Positions 7,960 through 19,348 are shown, counted from the stretch's first letter. The stretch is DNA of 64,000 bases from Favolaschia claudopus (GCA_037176885.1 JAWWNJ010000099.1:434001-498000), one strand, 5' to 3'. Notes: generated from the letters alone by a model not told the origin. A program made the numbers and translations.

Positions 7960-10900
7960 TTATCCAATTCCAACTTTCACGGGCTGTATACCCACTAAAA
8001 CCCCCCTTGTAATTGTCCAGTTGTCCGGCAAGCACTCTTCATTTAAGAGTAACCCACTCCATGTGTACAACACTTCCTTCTTGCTAAGCGCAAGTGAGCC
8101 AAATCTGGCTTGGTCGGTCAAGATCCGGTCACGATCCAGAGCAGCGTTAATTGCGAAGAGCCATTTATTATGCACTTCGGCCGGAGACAGCATCTTGCCA
8201 GGATTTTTAATTACTCGATCAACACGCAAGTTCCAGATGAGATGCCAAGAAACAGATACTAAGATTGCAAAAAGTCTCGCTTTGTGTGGCAGAAGGGTAC
8301 CGGTTGGGGATTTGAATCGTACTAAGTTGCATCCCAGAATTAATCCCCAGCTCAATTTAGGCCAACTGGAATCAGAATATTTCAAACTCCATAATTGTTT
8401 CGCCAAATTCCAGATTAGGTTTTGTGCGGGTAGAGTACATTCTAACGCAATGTGTTCAAGCGATTCTGTTACCTTGCAGTGTTGGCAAATCCCCATAGGA
8501 TGTTGGCTGTGTAGATAAAACCAGAAATTTCCAACCCGGAACGTTTCGTGAATGCATTTCCATAGAAATTCTCTCGAGATGCGTCGCAAGGTAGATGATC
8601 GAATTGATTTCCAAATCATCTCATCCGAGGGAGTGTAGTCCGAAATTTCTTCCACCGCACAACGTATGCGGTCAAGATTCACGAAGGTTGATTTACGATG
8701 CGGTTTAGGAATCAAATTGCGAATAATCTTTGTAAAGGAGCGCTGAGAACCGTATTGAAGTTCAATTCCAGGATTTGTGAACATTATATCTGTTTGTATA
8801 TCCAAGTCGACGGCTTGTACGGAAAAAGATGTCGGCGCTGGTAGTTTCGTGATTTTCTTGAATTTAATACGACCGGTCCTTTCGTCCATAGCTGCGAAAA
8901 CAGCCTTGATGAGTGGGAAGTTGATATTGAGCATATCATTTTGGAACTGTATTCGTTCTTTGACCAGTACACGGATCAAGTAGTCGGAGAGGGAGCATAT
9001 TATCAAAGGAGTTGATTTTGGAATTGTGAGTAATTTATGCAGCAGTCCGCCGAGCAGACCGGATGAGTACGAGAGGGTGATATCTGTAGCCTGAGAGTCG
9101 AACGAAAGCGGTAAAATTTCATGAGCTTTGAAAGACCCTGATTTTTCCTGGAGATCAAGATGGAGTTCGAGAGAGGGTTTAAATTCGCCCGCATGTTTCA
9201 CCCGACAGTGGAGGAATATAGTGATGCATTCATTTTCAGTGTGTGGCACGGTCCTTCTTGCTGGAAGAGTATCTAGATTCTCCTGACTGGCAAAAATTCG
9301 GAAACCGTTATTCATGGTGTGAAGGGAGAAATCTGGATCGTACACAAACTCCTCATCAGCGGTTATGGGTCGGTCATTTTGGTCTCGTTCGCATTCCGAG
9401 AGAGCTAGTTGAGTGCACAGGTCGACCCTGGAAACTTGAGGGTTCCATTTGGGGTGAACACTATTCAGTAACAGTTTTGCTGTGTCAACGCAGGAGCCTG
9501 GGTCTGTACATTTTAGTTCTATTCGGTCCCTGCGGCAGGGAGGACAGCCGCAGTTCTTTCGGCCGATTCCGGAAGGGTTGATTTGATGAGGTCTTCGGGG
9601 AACAGTTGTCTTTCTCTCTGCGATTACCAGCAGGTCTTCGAGTGTTCGAACATTGTGATTCAGGCGAAGGCAAGTTGCCGCGTCTCGTCGGCAAGCAGAT
9701 TTGAAAAGATTGCCGTTCAGGGCGGGATGTTTCCATATAGGCATCTTCAACTGAATTTCGGGTGTTATCGATAGCGCTGTGAAGCGCAGGTTAAATTTTT
9801 CTGCAGCACTAATCATTTGTTTGACTTGATCAGGAAGCTTTGTTTTTGCAGAAATTGGAATATGAATGTCTTGGAGGAATATATTAATAACCTGGCCTGG
9901 GCGGAAGTTCAGGTAACTCTTCTCGGCGTAGTTTCGGATTAAAAAATCAACTAGTGGGCACCACCGTGGCCTGTCTGGGCCATACACTAAGTAGGACTGG
10001 AGATTCACCAGGGCAATGGCTTCGTTCCTCGACGGGAGATCTAGCACTTGCTTGCCGCCATCGAATAGATTTCGAATCATCGTTTCGTGGCCGACTCGGG
10101 CTCTTTTATTGTCCCACAAAAAATCATGTTCGAGCTGGATCAGGGTCCTTTCAATCTCTCTCGGCATTCCTTGAACTCGGGTCAGGTATTGTGTCCTCCC
10201 CCCAATAACCATATTAATTATGTGACGTTTTCCTTCTAGGCTGGGTTGGGTCGCGTTCCATCGACGCAAGTCGCATTTAATTTTTTCAACTATCGTCGGC
10301 CAAGGGGTGATGTAAGTTACCTCGTTTCCTATCCATGCCCCTAACATGCGGCATGTGTCCCCATCACCCACGATCTGAATTTGATCAGTAATACTTCCAA
10401 CCGTTGATTCTCGGTTCAACCTCCTGTTGCGTAGAACCTCTGCGCGATATCCAGGTTTTCCGAAAGGTAAAATGACAGTCTTGTGTTCATTGAATCTTGC
10501 AGTGGAAGCGGCACACCAAAGGTCAAGAATTTTCCATAGTTCTTCCAGTGAGTCTGTCGAGGACAGGTAAATGGTTGTATCATCTGCAAACAGGGAAATA
10601 ACTATGTTCTCATCGGTTCCAGCTAATTTGATGCCATTCAACTCGGAATTTCGAATGAGACATGCCAACGGCTCAATCGCCAAGTTGAATAAAAGGCATG
10701 AAAGTGGGTCCCCTTGTCGGACACCGCGGATGACTAAATAAGGGTCGCTGAGCATTCCATTGACCATCACGACAGTTTCTGCATTGGTATAAAGATTGCG
10801 AATCAAGTTGTAAAAACGAGGTGGGAATCGCATGTGTTGAAGTACTCGAAGTAAGTACGAATGGTTTATTCGGTCATAGGCTTTTTCTTGGTCCAGAGCT

Positions 10901-11239
10901 ATTATGACTCCGTCCTCTTCAGCGGCTTCAGCGTAATCAAGTAAAAATTTGGCAAGCTTAACCTGGTTCTCAATTTTCCGCCCCTTCATAAATCCAGCTT
11001 GGTCCGGGTGTACCAGAGTTGGAGCGATATTCATCAGCCGCAGTGAGTGCGCTTTTGTCATCAATTTATAGTCCGTATTCAGGAGGGTGATAGGACGGTA
11101 GTTTGCGATAAGGCTTTTGTCGCCTTTCTTGTAAAAGGGGCACAACCAACCCGAGTTGAACTTGGTACTTTTCAATAATACCGTGAATCTCAATGTCAAG
11201 GTATAATGCGGTGAGAAGCCCGATTATGTTGACAAGTTT
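7960..11239 (-). pseudogene. LINE ORF2: reverse transcriptase, RNase H-like region and C-terminal zinc motif (main part)
   Basis: The open frame 7960-11199 encodes 1079 residues. RT motifs read in order: NYRPITLLNTDYKL, DQAGFMKGR, ALDQEKAYDRINHSYL, GVRQGDPLSCLLFNLAIEPL and the catalytic FADDT near residue 205. The middle has RNase H-like text, and near residue 905 is a zinc motif C-x2-C-x7-H-x4-C (CQHCKVTESLEHIALEC), typical of basidiomycete LINEs. Coding continues upstream to 11239, but a fourth T in the run near 11172 shifts the frame relative to the copy at 19351-20236, so the printed start is artificial. The first part of the RT and the endonuclease lie 13 kb away at 24211-25452. Role in life: nicking the target and copying its own RNA in the nucleus. 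Split by the LTR insertion, this copy is dead. Confidence 0.9.
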
Positions 11240-12248
11240 TGACGTGCACGCTGCCGCGCTGATTGCGTACAGTGCCGGACACGCAAAGTCGACAATGTTG
11301 ATTGCCGGCGAACGGAATTTTGGGGATAAATCTGACTCCAGATTCGGATTCGCCGACCCCTGAAAAGCTCAAAAAACCACCTCCGAAGTTTTTCCCACGA
11401 CATTTTGGCTGTGGCCAAATTTTTGAGGTCAAAAATCGAAACTGTGTGTACCCCTTTTGAGCTCCGAGCGCAAAATTACTGATCCTTGGCAGGTGTAAGT
11501 GGAAGGGTGACGGCCTGAACTACAATCTGGGCGGTAATCCGTGCGGATTTTCAGCATCAACCCACGGCAGCGGCACGGCATGTTGGTCGGCAAGCATGTT
11601 GACACATGGTCTGTGATAGAATTGATGAACATGATGTAAGTTGTCCAAATACGGCGATGTTTCTCAAGGAATTTGTGCCAAAACGGCTCGTGAAATTGTT
11701 TTGATTTTGCCAGGGACAGAACCAGCTCAATTAACGGAGTCGATTGCGCCATGTTTCGTAATTTTCCCATGAAATCTCGGTGTCCGGCCAAAATTTTGGG
11801 GTCAGATTTTTTGATTTTGAGTTTTGGGGAAATCGGCTCGTGCAAAACCGTTGTTTGGGTCTATAACATCATATTTACACAGAAAACTAGCCGCCGGAGC
11901 ATGTGTCAAACCTTCCATAAATGGAAGATCAAAGTTGCCGACTTTGCGTGTCCGGCACTGTACCTGGTATATCTGATCGTTGTTCGTTTCACTGCCTCTT
12001 TCCATACGGTTCACCTTACTACCTGACTCATTTGTGTTTCACATGTGATTCTAGTATCTACCTTATAGCCTGTACCTCACACCTGATTATAGGACTTTCG
12101 TAAGTTTCGTTTCCCCTTTGTTTCGGTCCCCTCGTCGTTCTGTAGGCCCTCGCCGTTGCCTCAGACCTCGCCCATGCTCTAGGAGCTTTGTTCGAGCCCA
12201 CTCGCACTTTCAGATCCTTCCGCGCCCCAGCGCTCGGTTGGTTCGTCA
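11240..12248 (+). repeat. LTR-A copy 1, interrupted by a MITE
   Basis: Starts TGACGTGCACGCTGCCG and ends GGTTGGTTCGTCA. Without the MITE and one TA it is 316 bp, the same length as the other three LTR-A copies. Immediately after it comes a likely primer-binding site, TGGAGCCC...ACCGCGAGG (from 12252), complementary to a tRNA ending in GGGCTCCA. This copy has one more C in that run than copy 2. Confidence 0.9.
11270..11960. mobile_element. Tc1/mariner-type MITE, 691 bp
   Basis: The terminal inverted repeats are CAGTGCCGGACACGCAAAGT at 11270 and its complement ending at 11960. They are flanked by TA at 11268-11269 and 11961-11962. The uninterrupted LTR-A at 20237-20552 shows the empty site (GCGTACCTGG). 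TA duplication and a CAG start are typical of Tc1/mariner elements. It has no transposase and must have been mobilised in trans. Confidence 0.9.
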
Positions 12249-12418
12249 TTTTGGAGCCCCACCGCGAGGGTTTCAACAACTGTCTCTGAGCTTGTTGCCT
12301 GCTCTGTCCCCCTCTCACGCTCGTATTGGCCCATAGTCATCGTCGTCGCCCATACCCGTTGTCCTTCCCCTCAACTTCCCCTTCTTCGATCCCGCCGCTG
12401 ACGTGGCGTGGGCACGTG

Positions 12419-13315
12419 ATGTCCGACGTCGCACTTGCCGCCTCCACTCCAGCGCTCCTGGAAGTGTTGGCAAGCCTTCTCCGTGTGCTCCTTCCGTTGA
12501 TTGCTCAGCACGTTATCCCCGCCGCATCGCATTCCACCCCCATTCCTTCTCGACCCTGCAGTTATTGCAGTAGTTGTTCACACCTCATCCGCCGCTGTCC
12601 CCGCCTCGTCGCCGATATTCGTTCCGGCATTTGCAAACGCAATGCCCACGGCAAAGTCGTACTGCCAAGTGGTTTATACGTCCCGCATAGCATCCCCGGG
12701 CCCAATCTGCGTGCTCGTATCCGAGAATATCACAGCCGATCTCGCGTCGATCCCGCTTCCTCATCGTCGTTCGCTGCTCCACGTCCTATTCCCATGGAGC
12801 CTCGTGTTGCTCATGTTCCCGCTTCTACCCCAGCCATCGTACCATCCGAGTCATCCACCACACCCGTGACGCTTCCACCGTTGTCACTCGAATCGTATCG
12901 TGCTCCTATTACGTCTCCATCTCAGATTCCCGCCTATGCCCCGCCCAAGTCTAGAAATTTTGGTCTTCCTCCGGCAGTTCAAAACAAAGCTGGACCTGCT
13001 TATCGAACCTCCGCTCCAGTCTACAACGATAAAGATGCCGCTGCCGTTTTCGAATCGTCTATGGATACTCCCATTACAATCACTCAACGCCAGCTCCTTT
13101 CAATCGCACCTGAAATTCGATCCCAAATGCGAGAAGTCACAACCTCGCGTCGCGCACCTCCCAAAGACAATAAAAATGTGCCCACGCCCGTTCCGCAATT
13201 CACGAACACCGTGGACTCTCCCCTTCCGTTCGAAAACGATTCGACTTCGATCCACGACTCTCTCGAGGGACAACGCGCTAAAGACGCTCGCTATACCTTT
13301 ATTGGACTCCCTTCC
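12419..13315 (+). pseudogene. Short gag of LTR-A type, joined to a protease region
   Basis: From ATG 12419 the frame encodes a short gag that lacks the usual capsid region. It has an alanine/leucine-rich start, then a CCHC zinc knuckle (CSYCSSCSHLIRRC) and the line GKVVLPSGLYVPHSIPGPNLRARI, standard for the end of agaric gypsy Gag. The sequence equals the small element at 20720 onward up to about 12957, then switches to protease-upstream text (TITQRQLLSIAPEIRSQMRE) of the pol-bearing family. The frame is lost near 13315 at a run of four G, where coding moves into the protease frame. The join at about 12957 marks a recombination point between A- and B-type sequence. Probably non-functional in this copy. 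Confidence 0.75.
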
Positions 13316-13880
13316 TGGGGCGTACTTGAACTCGTCTCAAGTTCAACTTCCAGCTGGCGGTACTGTCATCCCCGACCCTCTAGCCATCTACTACAATTCT
13401 GGAAGCCCTCCTGACGATCTCATTGTCTCGATGGAGTCTTCAGCAATTCGTTCAATTCTTCCCATCATCGATAACCAACAACAAGTTGAATGTATCATCG
13501 ACGGCGGCTGCCAAATTATCGCCATGTCTGAAGCAGTCTGCCACGAACTTGCTCTGTCCTACGATCCTCGTGTCATCCTTCGAATGCAGTCCGCAAACGG
13601 TGCTGTTAGTCCTTCGCTCGGACTCGCTCGGAACGTACCTTTCCGTATCGGCGACATCACCCTCTACCTCCAGGTGCACATTGTTCGCAATCCTGCTTAT
13701 GATGTCCTCCTGGGACGTCCGTTTGATGTTCTAACTCAAAGTACGATTCGAAATTTCGCCAATGAAGACCAGACTATCACAATTTGCGATCCAAATTCCG
13801 GCAAAATTGCCACTGTTCCTACGGTTCCTCGCGGCTCGCCACGCAATCGCTCGCAGGGTTTTCCCAACTCGATGAATTGA
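13316..13880 (+). pseudogene. Retropepsin-like protease domain of the gypsy element
   Basis: The frame ending at 13880 reads ESSAIRSILPIIDNQQQVEC, then IIDGGCQIIAMSE, then the second hallmark YDVLLGRPFDVL. Known pattern: retroviral-type aspartic proteases carry D-[ST]-G and a hydrophobic-hydrophobic-G motif. Here the first site is DGG, as in several agaric gypsy elements, so activity cannot be judged. Gag lies upstream in frame 2, this domain is in frame 3 and pol returns to frame 2, so two frame changes are needed. They could be programmed shifts or damage; the first coincides with a G-run. Confidence 0.75.
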
Positions 13881-16800
13881 TCTCTGATCAAGGAGAGCTC
13901 GCGGTCGTCATTGTTGAAGACCCGCAAAACCCTGGAAAATTTGTTATTGAATCGACTTTGGCCCTCGCTTCGGACACCCTCCCATATATTCAACATGCCT
14001 ACCTCTCCGCCTGTTCAAATTTAGATCAAGATACAAGCACGGTACAATTTGCGCACACCATCGTTCAACCGGTGTTCTCCTCTTCACGCGACTCAACTCG
14101 CGGTGATAAATTAATTCCTTTATTCTCAACCTCTACATTCCTTCCCATTCCAAACATCAACTCGTCTCGATTCGATTTCTCTGAATTCTCTCCTAAATAT
14201 ACCCCGCCTCCGCTTGTTGAAATATACGCCAAGAAGAAATACAAGCCCGTTTCACAAAAGATTCGCCCAGTACTCGGCACTCTTCCTGATAAATTCCGCA
14301 TCGTACGCCATATTTATGGCGATCCGCTCGCAGAGATCCCCGTTCTTAACCCCATCCCACCTCCCTTCGTTCCCACCGGCCGTTATACTGCTGAACGCCG
14401 GTATGCCCTCGATGCCCTTCATTCAGAAGATTTCTTGTGGCCCGAAGAGCGCAAATTGATGCACCACTTTATGTGTTTGCAGAATGAGGCCTTCGCGTGG
14501 CAGGATTCTGAACGCGGCCGATTCCGTACCGATTTCTTTCCACCCGTCGATATGCCCGTAATGCCGCACACACCTTGGGTTCAACGGAACATTCCCATCC
14601 CTCCGGGGATTTATGACGAAGTCTGTAAAGTTATTCGCACGAAGATTGAAGCCGGCGTATACGAACCCTCTAACTCGTCATACCGATCGCGTTGGTTTTG
14701 TGTTGTCAAGAAGGATGGCACCAGCCTTCGACTCGTTCACGCTCTCGAACCACTGAACGCCGTCACTATTCAGCATTCAGGAGTCACCCCGTTTACCGAC
14801 CAACTTGCTGAACATTTTGCTGGGCGCGCGTGCGGCGCGATTCTTGACCTATATGTTGGTTATGATGAACGCCTCCTCGCCCCTTCCTCCCGTGACTACA
14901 CCACTTTTCAAACGCCGTACGGCGCACTCCGACTCGTCACCCTTCCCATGGGATGGACCAATTCCGTCCCAATATTCCATGAAGACGTCACATTTATTCT
15001 CCAACCCGAAATCCCCGAGTTCACTATTCCCTATATCGACGACGTACCTTGTTGTGGTCCCGCAGACTGCTACATCCTTCCAGACGGCTCGTACGAAGTC
15101 CTCGTTGTAAATCCCGGCATCCGTCGCTATATTTGGGAACACTTCCAAAATCTCAACCGAATTGTTCAACGCATGAAATATTGCGGCGGAACCTTTTCAG
15201 GCCTCAAGAGCAAACTCTGCGCCGAAAAGATTACCGTTGTTGGCCACGTCTGCACGCCTCAAGGTCGTATCCCTGACGAGAAGCGTGTCGCGAAAATTGT
15301 CAACTGGGGACCTTGCAATTCCCTCACAGAAGTCCGCGCTTTCCTTGGCACCATCGGCGTTGTTCGCATATACATCCGTAATTTTGCTCACCGCGCACAT
15401 CCGCTCATCCCTCTCACGCGCAAGGACATGCCTTTCATCTTTGGCCCTGCTCAAATCGAAGCTCAAAAAGATTTGAAACACGCACTCGTTCATTCGCCCG
15501 CACTCCGTCCCATCGACTACACCTCTCCCTCACCAGCTATTCTCGGTGTTGACACTTCTGGATTAGCTATTGGCTTCATGCTTTGTCAATGCGACCCAGC
15601 CAACCTCTCTCGTCGATACTACGCTCGCTTCGGCTCGATAACTCTCAACGATCGCGAGTCTCGATTCTCGCAAGCAAAACTTGAACTTTACGGTTTATTC
15701 CGCGCACTCCGCTCTTGGAAAATCTACCTTATCGGCATTCGCAATCCTGTCGTTGAAGTTGATGCACGTTATATCAAGGGAATGCTCGCGCACCCCGACC
15801 TCCAGCCAAGTGCCAGTATAAATCGATGGATTCTATCGATACTCACATTCCACTTCACTCTCATACACGTCCCCGGCGTTCTCCACGGCCCCGATGGCCT
15901 CTCTCGTCGACCTCCCCAGCCTGGTGACGAACCCGAACCTGAAGACGACTTCGACGATTGGATTGATCAGGTTCACGGTTTCATGCATCAAATAAACGAC
16001 TCACCGTATGTTCGTCGACCTCAATACACCGTCGCCATCCTCGCCGCAGAAATTGCCCCCGATGGACAAGACCCACCCCCATCCCTATCCTACGCCAACG
16101 TTCCACGCACAGATGCTGCCCGTCTCGCTGACGCCCGCATTGATCTCGTTCGAGTTTGGCACGGCAATCTCAAGCGACCCCGCGACATGTCTGACAAAGA
16201 TTACAAGTCATTCGTTCGATACGCAATGGAGTTTTACCTTGCTCATGACCAGCTTTGGCGTAAAGACCCACAGTTCCGGCACAAACTCGTCGTACCAACT
16301 CACCGCCGACTTTTCATCCTCACCTCCGCACACGACGATGTTGGCCATAAAGGCTTCTTCGCAACACGCGCGCTGCTTGTTGAACGATTCTGGTGGCCCC
16401 ACCTCGCCGACGACGTTAACTGGTGGATCAACACCTGTCTCATCTGTCAGCAGCGTCAACGAATGAAGATTCTGATACCACCTACCGTCGCTACACCCGC
16501 GCCGTTGTTTGCTAAAGTCTACATGGATACGATGCATATGCCATCCGCAGGTGGCTTCAAATACATCGTTCACGGCCGCTGTTCCCTCTCCCACTACCCC
16601 GAATTCCGTATGCTTCGCCGTGAAGTCGGTAGCTTGATTGCGGACTGGATTTTTCAAGACTTGATCTGCCGCTGGGGCACGCTAGTTGAAATCGTCACCG
16701 ATAACGGACCTCCGTTTTTGAAAGCGTTGGCTTACCTTGAGGCAAAATATCACATCCACCATATTCGCATCTCTGGCTACAACTCCCGCGCGAATGGCCT

Positions 16801-17530
16801 TATCGAACGCTCGCACTTCGACGTACGCGAAAGTATCTTCAAGGCTGTCGACGGCGATCAATCGAAATGGCACACTGCGACTTATTCAATATTCTGGGCC
16901 GACCGTGTTACAGTTAGACGAAGAATGGGCTGCTCACCTTATTTTGCAGTCACCGGCACTCATCCCCTGATTCCCCTCGACATCTCCGAAGCCACATACC
17001 TCCTTCCTCCGCCTGATTCGGTTCTTTCCACTACCGATCTCATTGCGCGACGCGCCATTACCCTACAGAAACGTAGAGATCAGTTAGCGCAGTTACATTC
17101 AGACGTACTTGAAGCCCGCCTACGCGCTGCCATCCGTTTCGAAAGCGAACATGCAGCTACCATCCGAGATTACAACTTCCAATGCGGTGACCTGGTCTTG
17201 ATGCGAAATACGGTCATTGACAAGACAATTGGCAAGAAATTCCGGAGACGTTACCTTGGTCCACTAATTGTCATTTCCCGCAACCTCGGCGGAGCCTACA
17301 TCATCTGCGAACTCGACGGGTCGGTTTTCCATCGCCCCATCGCAGCCTTCCGCGTCATCCCGTACTTTGCGCGTACAAAAATCGACTTGCCGCCGCTTGA
17401 CGAGTTTCTCGACATCACCACCGACCGACTTCGCGAACTCGAGCAAACAACCCTCGAGGACCCAGACGAGATCGAATTTGAGCTCTCTGAGCTTCCAGAC
17501 GTGGCTGATACGACTGTGAACAACGCATAG
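13784..17530 (+). CDS. pol: Ty3/gypsy Pol: reverse transcriptase, RNase H, integrase
   Basis: The open frame of 1248 codons overlaps the protease frame by about 97 bases. The RT has LDLYVGYDER and the catalytic YIDDV near residue 417. RNase H follows (GVDTSGLAIGFMLCQ, with LSRRPP at its end). Integrase has the H2C2 finger (HDDVGHKG...CLICQQ) and a catalytic triad consistent with D in YMDTMHM, D in VTDNGPP and E in IERSHF. A GPY/F-type module follows (RRYLGPLIVISRNLGG...). The protein would copy element RNA in cytoplasmic particles and insert the cDNA. No ATG opens the frame, so expression would need a shift from the gag/protease frame. The frame is uninterrupted to 17530, but the element has non-matching LTRs and a broken gag, so this copy is unlikely to be autonomous. 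Confidence 0.9.
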   Translation: MRSKFRQNCHCSYGSSRLATQSLAGFSQLDELISDQGELAVVIVEDPQNPGKFVIESTLALASDTLPYIQHAYLSACSNLDQDTSTVQFAHTIVQPVFSSSRDSTRGDKLIPLFSTSTFLPIPNINSSRFDFSEFSPKYTPPPLVEIYAKKKYKPVSQKIRPVLGTLPDKFRIVRHIYGDPLAEIPVLNPIPPPFVPTGRYTAERRYALDALHSEDFLWPEERKLMHHFMCLQNEAFAWQDSERGRFRTDFFPPVDMPVMPHTPWVQRNIPIPPGIYDEVCKVIRTKIEAGVYEPSNSSYRSRWFCVVKKDGTSLRLVHALEPLNAVTIQHSGVTPFTDQLAEHFAGRACGAILDLYVGYDERLLAPSSRDYTTFQTPYGALRLVTLPMGWTNSVPIFHEDVTFILQPEIPEFTIPYIDDVPCCGPADCYILPDGSYEVLVVNPGIRRYIWEHFQNLNRIVQRMKYCGGTFSGLKSKLCAEKITVVGHVCTPQGRIPDEKRVAKIVNWGPCNSLTEVRAFLGTIGVVRIYIRNFAHRAHPLIPLTRKDMPFIFGPAQIEAQKDLKHALVHSPALRPIDYTSPSPAILGVDTSGLAIGFMLCQCDPANLSRRYYARFGSITLNDRESRFSQAKLELYGLFRALRSWKIYLIGIRNPVVEVDARYIKGMLAHPDLQPSASINRWILSILTFHFTLIHVPGVLHGPDGLSRRPPQPGDEPEPEDDFDDWIDQVHGFMHQINDSPYVRRPQYTVAILAAEIAPDGQDPPPSLSYANVPRTDAARLADARIDLVRVWHGNLKRPRDMSDKDYKSFVRYAMEFYLAHDQLWRKDPQFRHKLVVPTHRRLFILTSAHDDVGHKGFFATRALLVERFWWPHLADDVNWWINTCLICQQRQRMKILIPPTVATPAPLFAKVYMDTMHMPSAGGFKYIVHGRCSLSHYPEFRMLRREVGSLIADWIFQDLICRWGTLVEIVTDNGPPFLKALAYLEAKYHIHHIRISGYNSRANGLIERSHFDVRESIFKAVDGDQSKWHTATYSIFWADRVTVRRRMGCSPYFAVTGTHPLIPLDISEATYLLPPPDSVLSTTDLIARRAITLQKRRDQLAQLHSDVLEARLRAAIRFESEHAATIRDYNFQCGDLVLMRNTVIDKTIGKKFRRRYLGPLIVISRNLGGAYIICELDGSVFHRPIAAFRVIPYFARTKIDLPPLDEFLDITTDRLRELEQTTLEDPDEIEFELSELPDVADTTVNNA

Positions 17531-17687
17531 GCCCCGCACTGAAAGAATTTCAGTCGGGAGGAATTTTGACACTCACCTCATTTCCTCGCCAATTCCCCGA
17601 CCCTTCTCTATCCATTCACCATCCAAAATTGCTGCTTGGTGCGTTGACAAGTGACCGAGGACGGTCACAGTTTCAGTCGGGAGGAGA
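17531..17687 (+). other. Gypsy 3' leader with polypurine tract
   Basis: GGGAGGAGA ends at 17687, directly before LTR-B. It is preceded by AAGTGACCGAGGACGGTCAC, which can form a small hairpin. Nearly the same block precedes LTR-A copy 3 (about 21633-21671), showing shared priming signals in the A and B families. A second TTTCAGTCGGGAGGA lies about 130 bp upstream. Confidence 0.7.
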
Positions 17688-18365
17688 TGACGCGCACGCT
17701 CGCGCGCTACACGTGTAGAAAGACAAAGAGAGAACGGATCAGTTGTTTGCCAACAACCTCCGACTCATCACGGATCACCGACCCGCACGCCGCTCCGCAC
17801 CTTTCATCGCTACCACCACCATCGACCACACGATCCCGCCCCGTTGGCACGAGTCTCACTCGGGTCTTCGGCCCTTTCCCTTTCTTTTCATTGGTTCAAC
17901 CTTATTCCATCTTTCCTGCACTGCCTGTTCCTGGAGATCACCACACTCTCGACCTCTTGGATTTCCTCAAGTAGCTCTTTTCCTCCCATCTTGGCTCTTG
18001 CTTCCACATGGACAGTCTTATTCATCTATCTACTGCTTATTCACATGCTCTCTGTTATTTATTCTGTACTCAAAGTGCGAATACGAAGCTTTTGATCCCA
18101 CCGTCTGAAGTCCAAAGTATTAGTTTCCGTCTCGCCGTTCCGTCGCCGCCTACGTCTCCGTCTACGTTCTCGCCCATCGCCTACGTCTACGCTTTCGCTC
18201 TCGTCTCCGCCTACGCCACAGCTGTCTAGCTTTCGTTTTCATCTCGTTTGCTCGCGCTCGGTCCCAGTTGTCAGCACGGCACTGGATTGATTTTGAAGCA
18301 CTCATATTATTTGTTCTTGTCTTCTCCTTTGAGCTTTCGAGTTCAGGACGTCGACAGGCGTGTCA
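17688..18365 (+). repeat. LTR-B copy 1, 678 bp
   Basis: Begins TGACGCGCACGCTCGCGCGC and ends GGCGTGTCA, followed by TTTTGGAGCCCACCGCG. The inverted copy at 23533-24210 has the same length. I noticed one clear difference (ACACGTG here, ACGCGTG there), implying a recent common origin. Confidence 0.9.
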
Positions 18366-18901
18366 TTTTGGAGCCCACCGCGAAAAGTCTACATGGATAC
18401 GATGCATATGCCATCCGCAGGTGGCTTCAAATACATCGTTCACGGCCGCTGTTCCCTCTCCCACTACCCCGAATTCCGTATGCTTCGCCGTGAAGTCGGT
18501 AGCTTGATTGCGGACTGGATTTTTCAAGACTTGATCTGCCGCTGGGGCACGCTAGTTGAAATCGTCACCGATAACGGACCTCCGTTTTTGAAAGCGTTGG
18601 CTTACCTTGAGGCAAAATATCACATCCACCATATTCGCATCTCTGGCTACAACTCTCCCTATCCTACGCCAACGTTCCACGCACAGATGCTGCCCGTCTC
18701 GCTGACGCCCGCATTGATCTCGTTCGAGTTTGGCACGGCAATCTCAAGCGACCCCGCGACATGTCTGACAAAGATTACAAGTCATTCGTTCGATATGCAA
18801 TGGAGTTTTACCTTGCCCATGACCAGCTTTGGCGTAAAGACCCACAGTTCCGGCACAAACTCGTCGTACCAACTCACCGCCGACTTTTCATCCTCACCTC
18901 C
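18366..18901 (+). pseudogene. Permuted integrase fragments after LTR-B
   Basis: After the primer-site sequence, 18384-18655 equals 16514-16785 (integrase core) and 18656-18901 corresponds to 16082-16327 (zinc-finger side). Both are in direct orientation but in reversed order, with the stretch between them lost. At most a few substitutions are present (for example 16216 against 18790). The segment then joins the inverted LTR-A at 18907. Such order reversal could come from autointegration of cDNA, from unequal repair, or from an assembly error. Confidence 0.8.
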
Positions 18902-18906
18902 CAAAA

Positions 18907-19222
18907 TGACGAACCAACCGAGCGCTGGGGCGCGGAAGGATCTGAAAGTGCGAGTGGGCTCGAACAAAGCTCCTAGAGCATGGGCGAGGTCTGAGGCAAC
19001 GGCGAGGGCCTACAGAACGACGAGGGGACCGAAACAAAGGGGAAACGAAACTTACGAAAGTCCTATAATCAGGTGTGAGGTACAGGCTATAAGGTAGATA
19101 CTAGAATCACATGTGAAACACAAATGAGTCAGGTAGTAAGGTGAACCGTATGGAAAGAGGCAGTGAAACGAACAACGATCAGATATACCAGGTACGCAAT
19201 CAGCGCGGCAGCGTGCACGTCA
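18907..19222 (-). repeat. LTR-A copy 4, inverted, 316 bp
   Basis: Reads TGACGAACCAACC at the left and GCACGTCA at the right on the plus strand, the exact inverse of the LTR-A ends. It is followed by AAAC and then LINE sequence. Confidence 0.9.
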
Positions 19223-19348
19223 AAACTCGTCAACATAATCGGGCTTCTCACCGCATTATACCTTGACATTGAGATTCACGGTATTATTGAAAGTACCAAG
19301 TTCAACTCGGGTTGGTTGTGCCCCTTTTACAAGAAAGGCGACAAAAGC
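19223..19348 (+). pseudogene. Inverted LINE RT fragment
   Basis: It codes KLVNIIGLLTALYLDIEIHG and on to FYKKGDKS in plus orientation, the same RT stretch present on the minus strand at 20111-20236. It ends abruptly at a junction with LINE sequence running the other way. Confidence 0.85.

Noticed and set aside
17743..18229. ORFs of 73-121 codons in LTR-B (repeated at 23669-24155)
   Set aside because: They lie wholly inside the LTR and are identical in both copies only because the LTRs are recent duplicates. No domain.
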